Positions 31,406-39,741 are shown, counted from the first letter of the stretch. The stretch: 64,000 nucleotides of DNA from Streptomyces endophytica (GCF_026153355.1 NZ_CP110636.1:3038001-3102000); one strand, 5' to 3'. The notes: a model not told the origin generated them from the sequence alone. Numbers and translations are program-made.

Positions 31406-31738
31406 CGGGACCCCGGCGCCGGGCCGCTCCAGCGGGGGCTGGGGCGGGCCCGGCAGCGCACGGCGTACGCGCCGGTAACGGCGTGCCGGGGCGGGGCGTC
31501 GTACGGCCGGCGACGGGGCTCTCGTGGCGGGCGTCGCACGGCCGTGCGGGCCGTCAGCCCGGACTGGTGATTCCGCCCACAGCTCGCCCCGCCGGAGGAG
31601 CCACCGGACCTTTTGCGCCTTACGCTCGTGGGCACCGCACAGAACGCCCAAGACCCGGCAGCACCCGGCAAAGGCCCCGCCGGGAGTACCCGCACGGACC
31701 GCCGGCCGCCGCCCCCGCCCACGGAGGTTCACCCCCGT
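31406..31738. other. Intergenic region between cysM and the MBL gene
   Basis: 333 nt, no supported ORF. TTTTGCGCCTTACGCT at about 31612-31627 carries a TACGCT -10-like hexamer, which could serve the MBL gene. No clear terminator stem was found after cysM. Confidence 0.4.
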
Positions 31739-32491
31739 ATGAAGCTCACTGTCGTCGGATGCTCGGGGTCGTTCCCTTCGACGGAATCGGCCTGTTCGAG
31801 CTACCTCCTGGAGGCCGACGGCTTCAGGCTGCTCCTCGACATGGGTAACGGCGCCCTGGGCGAGCTGCAGCGCCACTCCGGCCTGTACGACCTGGACGCC
31901 GTGCTCCTGTCGCATCTGCACGCCGATCACTGCATCGACCTGTGCGGCTATTTCGTGGTGCGCTACTACCGCCCGGACGGCGGCCGCTGCGACCCGATGC
32001 CGGTCTACGGGCCGGCCGGCACCGAGCGGCGGCTCACGGCCGCGCACGCCGACGTGCCGCACGACGGCGCGATGAGCGAGGTCTTCGACTTCCGCACGCT
32101 GACGCCCGGCACGTTCACCGTCGGGCCGTTCACCATCCACGCCGAGCGGGTCAGCCACCCGGTGGAGGCGTTCGGCTTCCGCATCGAGCACGACGGCCGG
32201 TCGCTGACGTACTCCGGCGACACCGGGCCGTGCGAGGCGCTGGACTCCCTGGCGGCGGGCAGTGACCTCTTCCTGTGCGAGGCGTCGTTCACCTACGGCA
32301 AGGAAGACATCCCGGACCTGCACCTCAACGGCCGGGAGGCCGGCGAGCACGCCCGGCGGGCGGGCGTCGGCCGGCTGGTGCTCACCCACATCCCGCCGTG
32401 GACCGACCCGGAGATCAGCGTCCGCGACGCGCAGAAGGTCTACGACGGGCCGGTCGAGGTCGCCCGGGCGGGCACGGCCTACGAGATCTGA
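31739..32491 (+). CDS. MBL-fold metal-dependent hydrolase
   Basis: 250 residues, ATG 31739 about 10 nt after GGAGG. Metallo-beta-lactamase fold with SHLHADHCIDLCG (HxHxDH), later ligands in VSHPVEAFG, YSGDTGP and LTHIPPW. It resembles the ribonuclease Z-like / cyclase-like hydrolase that usually precedes rph and rdgB in actinobacteria; here the GlcNAc PTS genes lie between. Possible roles are tRNA 3' processing or phosphodiester hydrolysis, not settled by sequence. Confidence 0.9.
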   Translation: MKLTVVGCSGSFPSTESACSSYLLEADGFRLLLDMGNGALGELQRHSGLYDLDAVLLSHLHADHCIDLCGYFVVRYYRPDGGRCDPMPVYGPAGTERRLTAAHADVPHDGAMSEVFDFRTLTPGTFTVGPFTIHAERVSHPVEAFGFRIEHDGRSLTYSGDTGPCEALDSLAAGSDLFLCEASFTYGKEDIPDLHLNGREAGEHARRAGVGRLVLTHIPPWTDPEISVRDAQKVYDGPVEVARAGTAYEI

Positions 32492-32516
32492 GCGGGCGGA
32501 CCGGCTCACGCCGCAC

Positions 32517-32560
32517 ACGCGAAGGCCCCGGAACCACAGCTGGTTCCGGGGCCTTCGCGT
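32517..32560. terminator. Bidirectional terminator between MBL gene and nagE2
   Basis: A perfect 20-bp stem (32517-32536 with 32541-32560) and a CAGC loop lie between two convergent genes, serving both. Confidence 0.93.
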
Positions 32561-32590
32561 GGCGGGGCCGGACGCCCGTGGGCGCGGCGG

Positions 32591-33844
32591 CTACGCCTTC
32601 GTCAGGTCCTCGACCTCCTCCTCGGGCTCCCGGCCCGGGGTGGTCAGGTTGAACTTGGTGATCGCGAAGCGGAACAGCACGTAGTAGACCACCGCGAAGG
32701 CCAGACCGATCGGGATGATCATCCAGGGCTTGGTGGCGAGGTTCCAGTTGATCGCGTAGTCGATGAAGCCGGCCGAGAAGGTGAAGCCGTCATGCACGCC
32801 CAGGGCCCAGGTCAGCGCCATCGAGACGGCGGTCAGCACCGCGTGGATGGCGTACAGCACCGGGGCGATGAACATGAACGAGAACTCGATCGGCTCGGTG
32901 ATGCCGCAGACGAACGAGGTCAGCGCGAGCGAGATCATCATGCCCAGCACGGCCTTGCGGCGCTCGGGGCGGGCGGCGTGCGCGATGGCGAGGGCGGCGG
33001 CCGGCAGGCCGAACATCATGATCGGGAAGAAGCCGGACATGAACTGGCCGGCGGACGGGTCGCCGGCGAAGAAGCGGCCGATGTCGCCGTGCGCGACCTT
33101 GCCCGCGGCGTCGGTGAAGTCACCGAGCTGGAACCACGAGACGGTGTTGACGAACTGGTGCATGCCGATCGGCAGCAGCGCCCGGTTGATCAGGCCGAAG
33201 AGGCCGGCACCGGCCGCGCCGAGCCCGGTCATCCACTCGCCGAAGCCGGCGATGGCGCTGCCGACCGGCTCCCAGACGAGGAGGAAGAGCACGCCGACGG
33301 CGGTGCCGACGAACGCCATGATGATCGGGACGAGCCGGCGGCCGTTGAAGAAGCCCAGCCATTCCTTCAGCTGCTTGCGGTGGTAGCGCTGCCAGAGGAC
33401 CGCGGCGAGCAGGCCCATGACGATGCCGCCGAGGACGCCGGGGTTGTTGACGACCGGCTCGACCCACTTGCCCTTCTCGATGTGGCCCTCGGTGACCGGG
33501 AACGCCTTGAGGACGTTGCTGTAGACCAGGAAGCCGACCAGGGCGGCGAGCGCGGTGGAGCCGTCGGACTTCTTCGCGAAGCCGATGGCCACGCCTATGC
33601 AGAACAGCAGCGGCAGGTTGTCGAAGACCGCGCCACCGGCCGCGGCGAAGACCTTGCTGACGTCGATCCAGCCCAGGCCCTTCTCGCCGAAGACGTCCGG
33701 CTGGCCGAGGCGGTTGAGGATGCCCGCGGCGGGCAGTACGGCGATCGGCAGCTGGAGGCTGCGGCCGATCTTCTGCAGGCCCTGGAACAGGCCGGAGCCC
33801 CGCTTCTTCGCGGGGGCCGCCTTCGCGGCGGTGGCCGAACTCAT
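32591..33844 (-). CDS. nagE2: PTS N-acetylglucosamine permease, EIIC component (NagE2-like)
   Basis: 417 residues, start ATG with AGGAGG. Glucose-family EIIC: SLQLPIAVLPAAGILNRLGQPD, FNGRRLVPIIMAFVG, the substrate-site GITEPIEFSFMFIAP and HDGFTFSAGFIDYAINW. It imports and phosphorylates GlcNAc with the separate EIIB encoded by nagF. Four DasR-type operators lie in its upstream gap. Named from the nagF-nagE1-nagE2 order I recall for S. coelicolor, where NagE2 is the working GlcNAc permease. EI, HPr and EIIA are not in the window. Confidence 0.93.
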   Translation of the reverse strand: MSSATAAKAAPAKKRGSGLFQGLQKIGRSLQLPIAVLPAAGILNRLGQPDVFGEKGLGWIDVSKVFAAAGGAVFDNLPLLFCIGVAIGFAKKSDGSTALAALVGFLVYSNVLKAFPVTEGHIEKGKWVEPVVNNPGVLGGIVMGLLAAVLWQRYHRKQLKEWLGFFNGRRLVPIIMAFVGTAVGVLFLLVWEPVGSAIAGFGEWMTGLGAAGAGLFGLINRALLPIGMHQFVNTVSWFQLGDFTDAAGKVAHGDIGRFFAGDPSAGQFMSGFFPIMMFGLPAAALAIAHAARPERRKAVLGMMISLALTSFVCGITEPIEFSFMFIAPVLYAIHAVLTAVSMALTWALGVHDGFTFSAGFIDYAINWNLATKPWMIIPIGLAFAVVYYVLFRFAITKFNLTTPGREPEEEVEDLTKA

Positions 33845-33891
33845 CGGATTCCTCCTGGTGAAGCGGGCACACGAAGGGGGGAGGCCCGCTG

Positions 33892-33991
33892 GTTGGTCTA
33901 CACCTTGGTCTACACCACCGGTGGTTTAGACCATTCTTAGCATGTAGCCAGGGGATAAAGGAATCCATTCTTCCAAGTGGTGTGGACCACA
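33892..33991 (-). promoter_or_regulatory. Cluster of four DasR operators (dre) upstream of nagE2
   Basis: Sites resembling ACTGGTCTAGACCAGT: 33892-33907 and 33904-33919 (TTGGTCTACACC twice in direct repeat), 33921-33936 (TGGTTTAGACCA) and 33976-33991 (TGGTGTGGACCA, a near-perfect palindrome). DasR is released by glucosamine-6-phosphate, tying uptake to chitin breakdown. Confidence 0.85.
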
Positions 33992-34070
33992 GGGCGACCG
34001 GCCCCCGAAACGCCCTGCTCACGGCCCCACGGGCCCTTTCCGAGGCCCCGCGCGCCGAACGCGCCCGCCG

Positions 34071-35372
34071 CTACTTCACGTTCTCCCGCTCCATCGCGTC
34101 CCCCACCTCGTCCGGCTCGCGCCCCGGTGTCCGGAGGTCGAACTTCGTGATCACGAAACGGAAGATGAGGTAGTAGACGGCGGCGAAGCACAGGCCGATC
34201 GGAATGATCAACCAGGGTTTCGTCGCCAGCCCCCAGTTGATGACGTAATCGATCAGACCGGCCGAGAAACTGAAGCCGTCGTGCACCCCCAGCGCCCAGG
34301 TCACCGCCATGGAGGCACCGGTGAGCAGCGCATGGGCCGCGTACAGAAGCGGTGCGATGAAAAGGAACGAGTACTCGATCGGCTCGGTGATGCCGGTGAC
34401 GAACGAGGTCAGTGCCACGGAGAGCATCAGTCCGCCGACCTCCTTGCGGCGGTGCGGCTTGGCGCAGTGCGTGATCGCCAGGGCGGCCGCCGGGAGCGCG
34501 AACATCATGATCGGGAAGAAGCCCGAGGTGAACTGGCCGGCGTTCGGGTCGCCCGCCAGGAACATATTGATGTCGCCGTGCACCACCGTGCCGTCCGGCT
34601 TGGTGTAGCTGCCGAACTGGAACCAGATGGGCACGTTGAGGAACTGGTGCAGCCCGATCACCAGCAGCGCTCTGTTCGCCACGCCGAAGACGCCCGCGCC
34701 CCAGGAGCCGAGGTCGCTGAGCCATCGGCTGAAGCTCTCCAGCGCGTCTCCGATCGGCGGCCAGACCCACAGGCACAGCGCGGCGAAGGCGATCGCCACG
34801 AAGGCCATGATGATCGGGACCAGTCGGCGGCCGTTGAAGAAGCCGAGCCAGTCGACGAGCCTGGTGCGGTGGTAGCGGGCCCAGAAGAAGGCGGCGAGCA
34901 GCCCGATGACGATGCCGCCGAACACGCCGGGATTCTGGTACGTGAACGCCGTGGCCGTCGCGTCCGGGGCCACACAGCCGACCCCGGGCACGGACTTCGC
35001 GCCGCCGGCGCAGACCTTGGGGAACTGCCGCAGGACGCCGTAGTAGACGAGGAAGCCGGCGAGGGCGGCAAGAGCGGTGGAGCCGTCGGACTTCTTGGCC
35101 ATGCCGATGGCCACGCCCACACAGAAGAGAAGGGGGAGCCCGAGGGCGCCGTCGAGGAGGGCGCTGCCCGCGCCCATCATGACCTTGGAGACCGCGTCCC
35201 AGCCCAGTCCCTTCGCGCCGAACACGTCCGGCTGCCCGAGGCGGTTGAGGATCCCCGCCGCGGGCAGGACCGCGATCGGCAGCTGCAGACTCCGCCCCAT
35301 CTTCTGCAGCCCCTGGAAGAGGTCCGACGCCCGGTTCCTCCTCGGCTCCGCCGTCGCTGCGTCCGCACTCAT
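34071..35372 (-). CDS. nagE1: PTS EIIC component, GlcNAc/glucose family (NagE1-like)
   Basis: 433 residues, start ATG with GGGAGG. Close paralogue of nagE2 (same PTS_EIIC blocks: SLQLPIAVLPAAGILNR, FNGRRLVPIIMAFV, GITEPIEYSFLFIAP) but with a 20-residue loop insertion after the third helix containing two Cys (KVCAGGAKSVPGVGC). It is a likely tandem duplication of nagE2. A dre site sits in its promoter, shared with divergent nagF. Its substrate may differ from GlcNAc. Confidence 0.9.
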   Translation of the reverse strand: MSADAATAEPRRNRASDLFQGLQKMGRSLQLPIAVLPAAGILNRLGQPDVFGAKGLGWDAVSKVMMGAGSALLDGALGLPLLFCVGVAIGMAKKSDGSTALAALAGFLVYYGVLRQFPKVCAGGAKSVPGVGCVAPDATATAFTYQNPGVFGGIVIGLLAAFFWARYHRTRLVDWLGFFNGRRLVPIIMAFVAIAFAALCLWVWPPIGDALESFSRWLSDLGSWGAGVFGVANRALLVIGLHQFLNVPIWFQFGSYTKPDGTVVHGDINMFLAGDPNAGQFTSGFFPIMMFALPAAALAITHCAKPHRRKEVGGLMLSVALTSFVTGITEPIEYSFLFIAPLLYAAHALLTGASMAVTWALGVHDGFSFSAGLIDYVINWGLATKPWLIIPIGLCFAAVYYLIFRFVITKFDLRTPGREPDEVGDAMERENVK

Positions 35373-35432
35373 CCGCGCCGTCCTCCCGGCAGCCGCCCCG
35401 TCGACGGCCGGCCCGCTGCGTACCGCATACTG

Positions 35433-35448
35433 GTGGTGTAGACCACTT
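35433..35448. promoter_or_regulatory. DasR operator between nagE1 and nagF
   Basis: GTGGTGTAGACCACTT, whose reverse complement reads AAGTGGTCTACACCAC, matches the dre consensus at nearly all palindromic positions. It lies 61 bp upstream of nagE1 and about 180 bp upstream of nagF, so it mainly serves nagE1. Confidence 0.85.
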
Positions 35449-35629
35449 GACGGTGAGCGCCGAACGCGCGCCCGCCGTCGCGTGATCTCTGTCCCGGTGA
35501 TCGCCCACCCGGTGATCGCCATCCTTCGTCAGACAGCGGTCAAACGCCCACATAGTTGGGCTGAACGTGCGTTACGGTGTGAAAACCGCACGGCGGAATC
35601 GCCGGCGGCCGAGACAAGCAGGAGTGGAC

Positions 35630-35863
35630 ATGGCCAGCAAGGCTGAGAAGATCGTCGCCGGCCTCGGCGGACTCGACAACATCGAAGAGGTCGAAGGCTG
35701 CATCACCCGCCTCCGCACCGAGGTCTCCGACGCCTCCCTCGTCGACGAGGCCGCCCTCAAGGCCGCCGGCGCCCACGGCGTCGTCAAGATGGGCACCGCG
35801 ATCCAGGTCGTCATCGGCACCGACGCCGACCCCATCGCCGCCGAAATCGAAGACATGATGTGA
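35630..35863 (+). CDS. nagF: PTS GlcNAc-specific EIIB component
   Basis: 77 residues, ATG with AGGAG. A free-standing EIIB domain: [20 protein letters not shown], the phosphorylated Cys24 in the CITRLR motif, and [15 protein letters not shown] at the end. It carries phosphate from EIIA to the EIIC-bound sugar. It is divergent from nagE1 and nagE2. Confidence 0.94.
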   Translation: MASKAEKIVAGLGGLDNIEEVEGCITRLRTEVSDASLVDEAALKAAGAHGVVKMGTAIQVVIGTDADPIAAEIEDMM

Positions 35864-35912
35864 GGACCTGAGCCCGCCGGGCCGGCCCCGACCGCGCCCC
35901 GCTCACCCTCCC

Positions 35913-35955
35913 AAGGCCCCGCACCCGGACGTCCCACCGCCCGGAACGGGGCCTT
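35913..35955 (+). terminator. Hairpin between nagF and rph
   Basis: AAGGCCCC (35913-35920) pairs with GGGGCCTT (35948-35955), with partial pairing in the 27-nt interior. It is 50 nt after the nagF stop and just before the rph start region. Confidence 0.7.
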
Positions 35956-35981
35956 CGCCATTCCCCGATAGGGTCTACGCC

Positions 35982-36713
35982 ATGTCTCGCATCGACGGCC
36001 GCACCCCCGAACAGCTCCGCCCCGTCACCATCGAACGCGGCTGGAGCAAGCACGCCGAAGGCTCCGTCCTCATCGCCTTCGGCGACACCAAAGTCTTCTG
36101 CACCGCCTCCGTCACCGAAGGCGTACCCCGCTGGCGCAAGGGCACCGGCGAGGGCTGGGTCACCGCCGAGTACTCGATGCTGCCCCGCTCCACCAACACC
36201 CGCGGCGACCGGGAATCCGTCCGCGGCAAGATCGGCGGCCGCACCCACGAGATCAGCCGCCTCATCGGCCGCTCCCTGCGCGCCGTCATCGACTACAAGG
36301 CCCTCGGCGAGAACACCATCGTCCTCGACTGCGACGTCCTCCAGGCCGACGGCGGCACCCGCACCGCGGCGATCACCGGCGCCTACGTCGCGCTGGCCGA
36401 CGCCATCACCTGGGCCCAGCACAAGAAGCTCGTCAAGCACGGCCGCAAGCCGCTCACCGGCACCGTCTCCGCGGTCAGCGTCGGCATCGTCGACGGCACC
36501 CCGCTCCTCGACCTCTGCTACGAGGAAGACGTCCGCGCCGAGACCGACATGAACGTCGTCTGCACCGGCGACGGCCGCTTCGTCGAGGTCCAGGGCACCG
36601 CCGAGGCCACCCCCTTCGCCCGCGACGAACTCAACGCCCTCCTCGACCTCGCGGTCAGCGGCTGCACCGAACTCGACACCATCCAGCGGACGGCGCTGGA
36701 GCGGACGCTCTGA
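35982..36713 (+). CDS. rph: Ribonuclease PH
   Basis: 243 residues. Phosphorolytic 3'-5' exoribonuclease that trims tRNA 3' ends. RNase PH blocks: [52 protein letters not shown] (phosphate-binding Arg), [20 protein letters not shown] and [11 protein letters not shown]. Length is normal for the hexameric enzyme. Its stop codon starts a 14-nt array. rdgB lies 790 nt downstream with a lipoprotein gene in between. Confidence 0.97.
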   Translation: MSRIDGRTPEQLRPVTIERGWSKHAEGSVLIAFGDTKVFCTASVTEGVPRWRKGTGEGWVTAEYSMLPRSTNTRGDRESVRGKIGGRTHEISRLIGRSLRAVIDYKALGENTIVLDCDVLQADGGTRTAAITGAYVALADAITWAQHKKLVKHGRKPLTGTVSAVSVGIVDGTPLLDLCYEEDVRAETDMNVVCTGDGRFVEVQGTAEATPFARDELNALLDLAVSGCTELDTIQRTALERTL

Positions 36714-36771
36714 CGCGGGGGCTCTGACGTGGGGGGCTCTGACGCGGACGCTCTGACGCGGACGCTCTGAC
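36701..36771 (+). repeat. 14-nt tandem array seeded on the rph stop codon, five units
   Basis: GCGGACGCTCTGAC and variants begin at 36701, 36715, 36729 (15 nt), 36744 and 36758. Unit one is the last codons of rph with its TGA (36711-36713); TGA is repeated in every unit. Confidence 0.92.
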
Positions 36772-36916
36772 GCGAGAGGTGTGGTGAGCGGGGTTCCTGC
36801 CGGGGCCCCGCGGGGGCGGGGGCGCGACCCGTGGCCGGATCGCGCCCCCGCCCCGCCGTCCGCCGGCCGGATCACGCCGCCACCAGGCCACCGGGCAACC
36901 AAAAAGCCCCCACCCC

Positions 36917-36988
36917 GCGTTTCCTCCTTTGCCTGTACATGACCCGGGGCGCCCGCCCCGGCCCATGCCCCGCCGAGGAAGGAAACGC
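36917..36988 (+). promoter_or_regulatory. Inverted repeat overlapping the lipoprotein ribosome-binding site
   Basis: GCGTTTCCT (36917-36925) can pair with AGGAAACGC (36980-36988), extended by CC/GG after a bulge. The right arm is the AGGAAGGA Shine-Dalgarno region of the gene starting at 36994, so the fold would hide it. A smaller GC hairpin can form inside the loop. Confidence 0.5.
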
Positions 36989-36993
36989 ACCCC

Positions 36994-37395
36994 ATGGCCC
37001 CCCGCACCCTCCGCCGCCCCGCCCCCGTCGCCCTCGCCGCGTTAGCCGCCGCCACCCTCACCGTCCCGCTCCTCTCCTCCTGCGGAGCCGTCCAGAAGGC
37101 CGTGGACTGCGCCAAGACCGCCACCTCCGTCGTCAACGCCGTCGACAAACTCCAGCAGGCCGCGGACAACGCCCTCGTCGACCCGAAGAAGACCCAGCAG
37201 GCCCTCGACAACATCGACAGCAACCTGCGCAAGCTCAGCAGCGAGGCCAACGACCCCGAACTGTCCAAGGCCATCGACAAGACCAACACCGGCATCAAGA
37301 ACGCCCGCAAGGACATCGAGAACAACAAGGCCCCCGACATCCAGCCGATCGTCGACGGCACGAGCCAGATGACCAAGATCTGCACCCCGGGCTGA
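36994..37395 (+). CDS. Small lipoprotein with a TTA codon
   Basis: 133 residues. The signal peptide ends at a lipobox LLSSC (Cys30). The mature part is a helical, Asn/Asp/Lys-rich domain (QKAVDCAKTATSVVNAVDKL, NTGIKNARKDIENNK) of unknown function. Leu17 is encoded by TTA (37042-37044), the codon read only by the bldA tRNA, so translation should be confined to the differentiating phase. The Shine-Dalgarno sequence AGGAAGGA may be sequestered by the hairpin above. Confidence 0.85.
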   Translation: MAPRTLRRPAPVALAALAAATLTVPLLSSCGAVQKAVDCAKTATSVVNAVDKLQQAADNALVDPKKTQQALDNIDSNLRKLSSEANDPELSKAIDKTNTGIKNARKDIENNKAPDIQPIVDGTSQMTKICTPG

Positions 37396-37430
37396 CCGGC
37401 GGGTCGACCGGCGTACGGCGGTGGTGCCCC

Positions 37431-37482
37431 GCCCGGGGCACCTCCCGGTACCAGTACCAGGCCCGGGGCACCTCCCGGTACC
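37431..37482. repeat. 22-nt direct repeat upstream of rdgB
   Basis: GCCCGGGGCACCTCCCGGTACC occurs exactly at 37431-37452 and 37461-37482 (written as a 20-base core plus CC), 30 nt apart, followed by GATAAT at 37491 and the rdgB ATG at 37503. It may be slippage or a regulator site. Confidence 0.75.
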
Positions 37483-37502
37483 GCGCCCGGGATAATCGGC
37501 CC

Positions 37503-38138
37503 ATGCAGCCAGAAACCGGCGGACGCCCCGCGACCTCCCGACGCCTGATCCTCGCCACCCGCAACGACGGCAAGATCCGCGAACTGCACGCCATCCTGGA
37601 CGCGGCCGGCCTCGACGTCGAACTCGTCGGCGCCGACGCCTATCCCGAGATCCCGGACGTCAAGGAAACCGGCGTCACGTTCGCCGAGAACGCCCTCCTC
37701 AAGGCGCACGCCCTGGCCCAGGCCACCGGCCACCCGGCCGTCGCCGACGACTCCGGCCTCTGCGTCGACGTCCTCGGCGGCGCCCCGGGCATCCTCTCCG
37801 CCCGCTGGTCCGGCAAGCACGGCGACGATCAGGCCAACCTCGACCTCCTGCTCGCCCAACTCGCCGACATCGCCGACGAACACCGCGCCGCCCACTTCGC
37901 CTGCGCCGCGGCCCTCGCCCTCCCGGACGGCACCGAACGCGTCGTCGAGGGCACGCTCGAAGGCACCCTCCGCCACACCCCCACCGGCACCGGCGGCTTC
38001 GGCTACGACCCCATCCTCCAGCCCCTCGGCGAGGACCGGACCTGCGCCGAACTCACCCCCGACGAGAAGAACGCCATCAGCCACCGGGGGAAGGCGTTCC
38101 GGGCGCTGGTTCCGGTGGTGCGGGAGTTGTTGGGCTGA
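37503..38138 (+). CDS. rdgB: XTP/dITP diphosphatase (non-canonical purine NTP pyrophosphatase)
   Basis: 211 residues. Ham1/RdgB family: LILATRNDGKIRELHAIL (phosphate-binding loop), TFAENALLKA, VADDSGLCVDVLGGAPGI (catalytic acidic residue), GFGYDPILQP and NAISHRGKAFRAL. It hydrolyses ITP, dITP and XTP, keeping deaminated purines out of nucleic acid. It follows rph, its common partner. A strong terminator hairpin lies 11 nt after its stop. Confidence 0.96.
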   Translation: MQPETGGRPATSRRLILATRNDGKIRELHAILDAAGLDVELVGADAYPEIPDVKETGVTFAENALLKAHALAQATGHPAVADDSGLCVDVLGGAPGILSARWSGKHGDDQANLDLLLAQLADIADEHRAAHFACAAALALPDGTERVVEGTLEGTLRHTPTGTGGFGYDPILQPLGEDRTCAELTPDEKNAISHRGKAFRALVPVVRELLG

Positions 38139-38148
38139 CTTAACGGAG

Positions 38149-38185
38149 CAGGCCCCGCACCTATGAATCGAAGGTGCGGGGCCTG
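38149..38185. terminator. Terminator between rdgB and the tRNA gene
   Basis: A perfect 14-bp stem (38149-38162 with 38172-38185) and 9-nt loop lie between convergent rdgB and the tRNA. Confidence 0.9.
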
Positions 38186-38194
38186 TCCAACCTG

Positions 38195-38267
38195 TGCGCC
38201 CGGTCGGATTCGAACCGACAGACACGACCACCTAAAGATCGCCGCTCAGCCGTTGGCGTACGGGCGC
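38195..38267 (-). tRNA. Atypical tRNA with UAG anticodon on a class I body
   Basis: A 73-nt cloverleaf folds on the minus strand: acceptor GCGCCCG/CGGGCGC with A discriminator, 3-bp D stem with GG in the loop, anticodon stem CGATC/GGTCG closing the loop TTTAGGT, a 5-nt variable loop TGTCT, and T arm GTCGG-TTCGAAT-CCGAC. The anticodon reads TAG, nominally Leu (CUA), but leucine tRNAs have a long variable arm, absent here. The acceptor resembles tRNA-Arg more. CCA is not encoded. Function and charging identity are uncertain. Confidence 0.75.
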
Positions 38268-38325
38268 ATGTGCTGCGGGCTACTTTACTGGGCGGAGCCG
38301 CATGTCCGTAGGGAGACCTCCATCA

Positions 38326-38976
38326 TTAGGTCCGTCGTGGACCGCCTCGGCACCAGGTGGTAGTGACGGCGTGGCAGTTCGGGCACAGCAATCGCAGGTT
38401 CTCGCGACGGTCGTCGTGCCAGTCCCCGTTGATGTGATCGACTTCCAGCGTCATCGGCTTTCCGAGCCACTCAGGAGCGACACCGCAGTCGGCGCACTTC
38501 TCGGGTACGCCGACCTCGCGGAGCGCACGACGTAGCAGACGGGTTCGCGTTCGGTGCCTCCGGTCGTGCGCAACCAAGATCTCTTCGGGACCTTTGAGGG
38601 GAGTCGCGCCCGGTTTTCCGCGCTGATGCCCTTGCCCCAGGAAGTGCTCAGTCGTCAGTTGGTCGTCGGCGACCCATCTGCGCAAGTGAGCTCGTTGTGC
38701 ACCGGTGTCCGGCCGCCCCAGGCGGCGTAGCACCGCGGCGATGGACACCGACTCGGCGACCGCAACGCGCAACTCCTCAGGTGTGGGTCGGGCGGACCGC
38801 CCATAGGGGCGGAAGTGGGCGATGTCGATGTCGAAATGAGCGAATCGCCTCAGCAGGTAGCGACGGAGGGACCCGTAAGGCCGGGTACCTAAGAAGGTGA
38901 TGACCTCGTCGATGTCGGAACAGTGAGCGGCCGCCTCCGCCAGCCGTTCGCGGGTGTACTCCACATGGCTGCTCAT
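38326..38976 (-). CDS. HNH endonuclease (second of a tandem pair)
   Basis: 216 residues, ATG 38976 after GGAGG and overlapping the stop of the upstream HNH gene (ATGA). Two N-terminal helix-turn-helix-like segments (YTRERLAEAAAHCSDIDEV, LRVAVAESVSIAAVLRRLG) are followed by a zinc HNH domain: ADCG, LEVDHINGDWHDDRRENL and CPNCHA. Such proteins cut DNA at specific sites and are typical of phage, plasmid or free-standing homing elements. Leu29 is a TTA codon (38890-38892). It lies 59 nt from the odd tRNA. Confidence 0.88.
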   Translation of the reverse strand: MSSHVEYTRERLAEAAAHCSDIDEVITFLGTRPYGSLRRYLLRRFAHFDIDIAHFRPYGRSARPTPEELRVAVAESVSIAAVLRRLGRPDTGAQRAHLRRWVADDQLTTEHFLGQGHQRGKPGATPLKGPEEILVAHDRRHRTRTRLLRRALREVGVPEKCADCGVAPEWLGKPMTLEVDHINGDWHDDRRENLRLLCPNCHAVTTTWCRGGPRRT

Positions 38977-39626
38977 GCGGCAGCACCTCCGGTGCGACCC
39001 TTTCCACGTCCTCGGTAATTGTCCGTTGTGGAATGGCAGTTGGGGCAGAGGAACCGCAGGTTCCCGATCCGGTTGTCCCGCCAATTGCCGTCGATGTGGT
39101 CGACCTCAAGAGGCAGCGGGCGTCCTCGCCAGACTGCTTCCCTACCGCAGCCCGCACATCGCTCAGGGACGCCCAGGGCCTTCATCGCCCACTTGAGACG
39201 GTCACTCGGAATGCGCCGAGCCTGTGCGGCCGGCTGCTCGACGAGCAGGGTCTCAGGCGTCCGGCGGCGCCGTTGCTTGCCGCGCTGGGTGGGGAATTGG
39301 AAGTGCGAGGTGTCGATCCCGTACGCCTTGATCCGGCGGCTGATGTGCGTGTGGTGACCGCCGACGACCTCAAGTCCGAGACGGCGCAGGACTTCGCACA
39401 TGTTCGAGGAGGCGGCGACCGCTTCGTGCAGGACTTCCTTCGTCCACTTGACCCCCTCCCGCTCGAAGTGCGACGTGTCGACCCCCAGCTTCTTCATCCG
39501 CTCCCGGAGGTAGTTCCGCTTCGCCCCCTTCGCCTCCACCCCCAACTTCCCCAACGCCTCCGACAGCGTCCGCGACGACGATGCCGCGGCCTCCAGTCGC
39601 TCCCTGGTGTACGGACTTACCGGCAT
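38973..39626 (-). CDS. HNH endonuclease (first of a tandem pair)
   Basis: 217 residues, start ATG 39626 after GGGAGGGG. It is a paralogue of the downstream gene: the repeated module YTRERLEAAASSSRTLSEAL ... GVDTSHF and VLHEAVAASSNMCEVLRRLG ... GIDTSHF, then the HNH domain CAGCG, LEVDHIDGNWRDNRIGNL and CPNCHS. The doubled 50-residue modules are probably DNA-recognition repeats. The pair is co-transcribed. No intron or intein is visible nearby. Confidence 0.88.
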   Translation of the reverse strand: MPVSPYTRERLEAAASSSRTLSEALGKLGVEAKGAKRNYLRERMKKLGVDTSHFEREGVKWTKEVLHEAVAASSNMCEVLRRLGLEVVGGHHTHISRRIKAYGIDTSHFQFPTQRGKQRRRRTPETLLVEQPAAQARRIPSDRLKWAMKALGVPERCAGCGREAVWRGRPLPLEVDHIDGNWRDNRIGNLRFLCPNCHSTTDNYRGRGKGRTGGAAA

Positions 39627-39741
39627 GACGCCATCCCCTCCCGCACCGGAACCGCCCCGGTGCTCGCTCGAACAGAACAACGATCGAACGCCGAGGCGGT
39701 TACGCAGGGTCAGGAGGGGAATGCGCAGCGGTCAGCAGGGG

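Noticed and set aside
38230..38236. Reading the tRNA loop as anticodon TTA (suppressor of UAA)
   Set aside because: That register destroys the anticodon stem; only the CGATC/GGTCG register gives five pairs and places U33 correctly.
38195..39626. Integrative element or prophage inserted at the tRNA
   Set aside because: No integrase, no attachment-site duplication and only two HNH genes are present.
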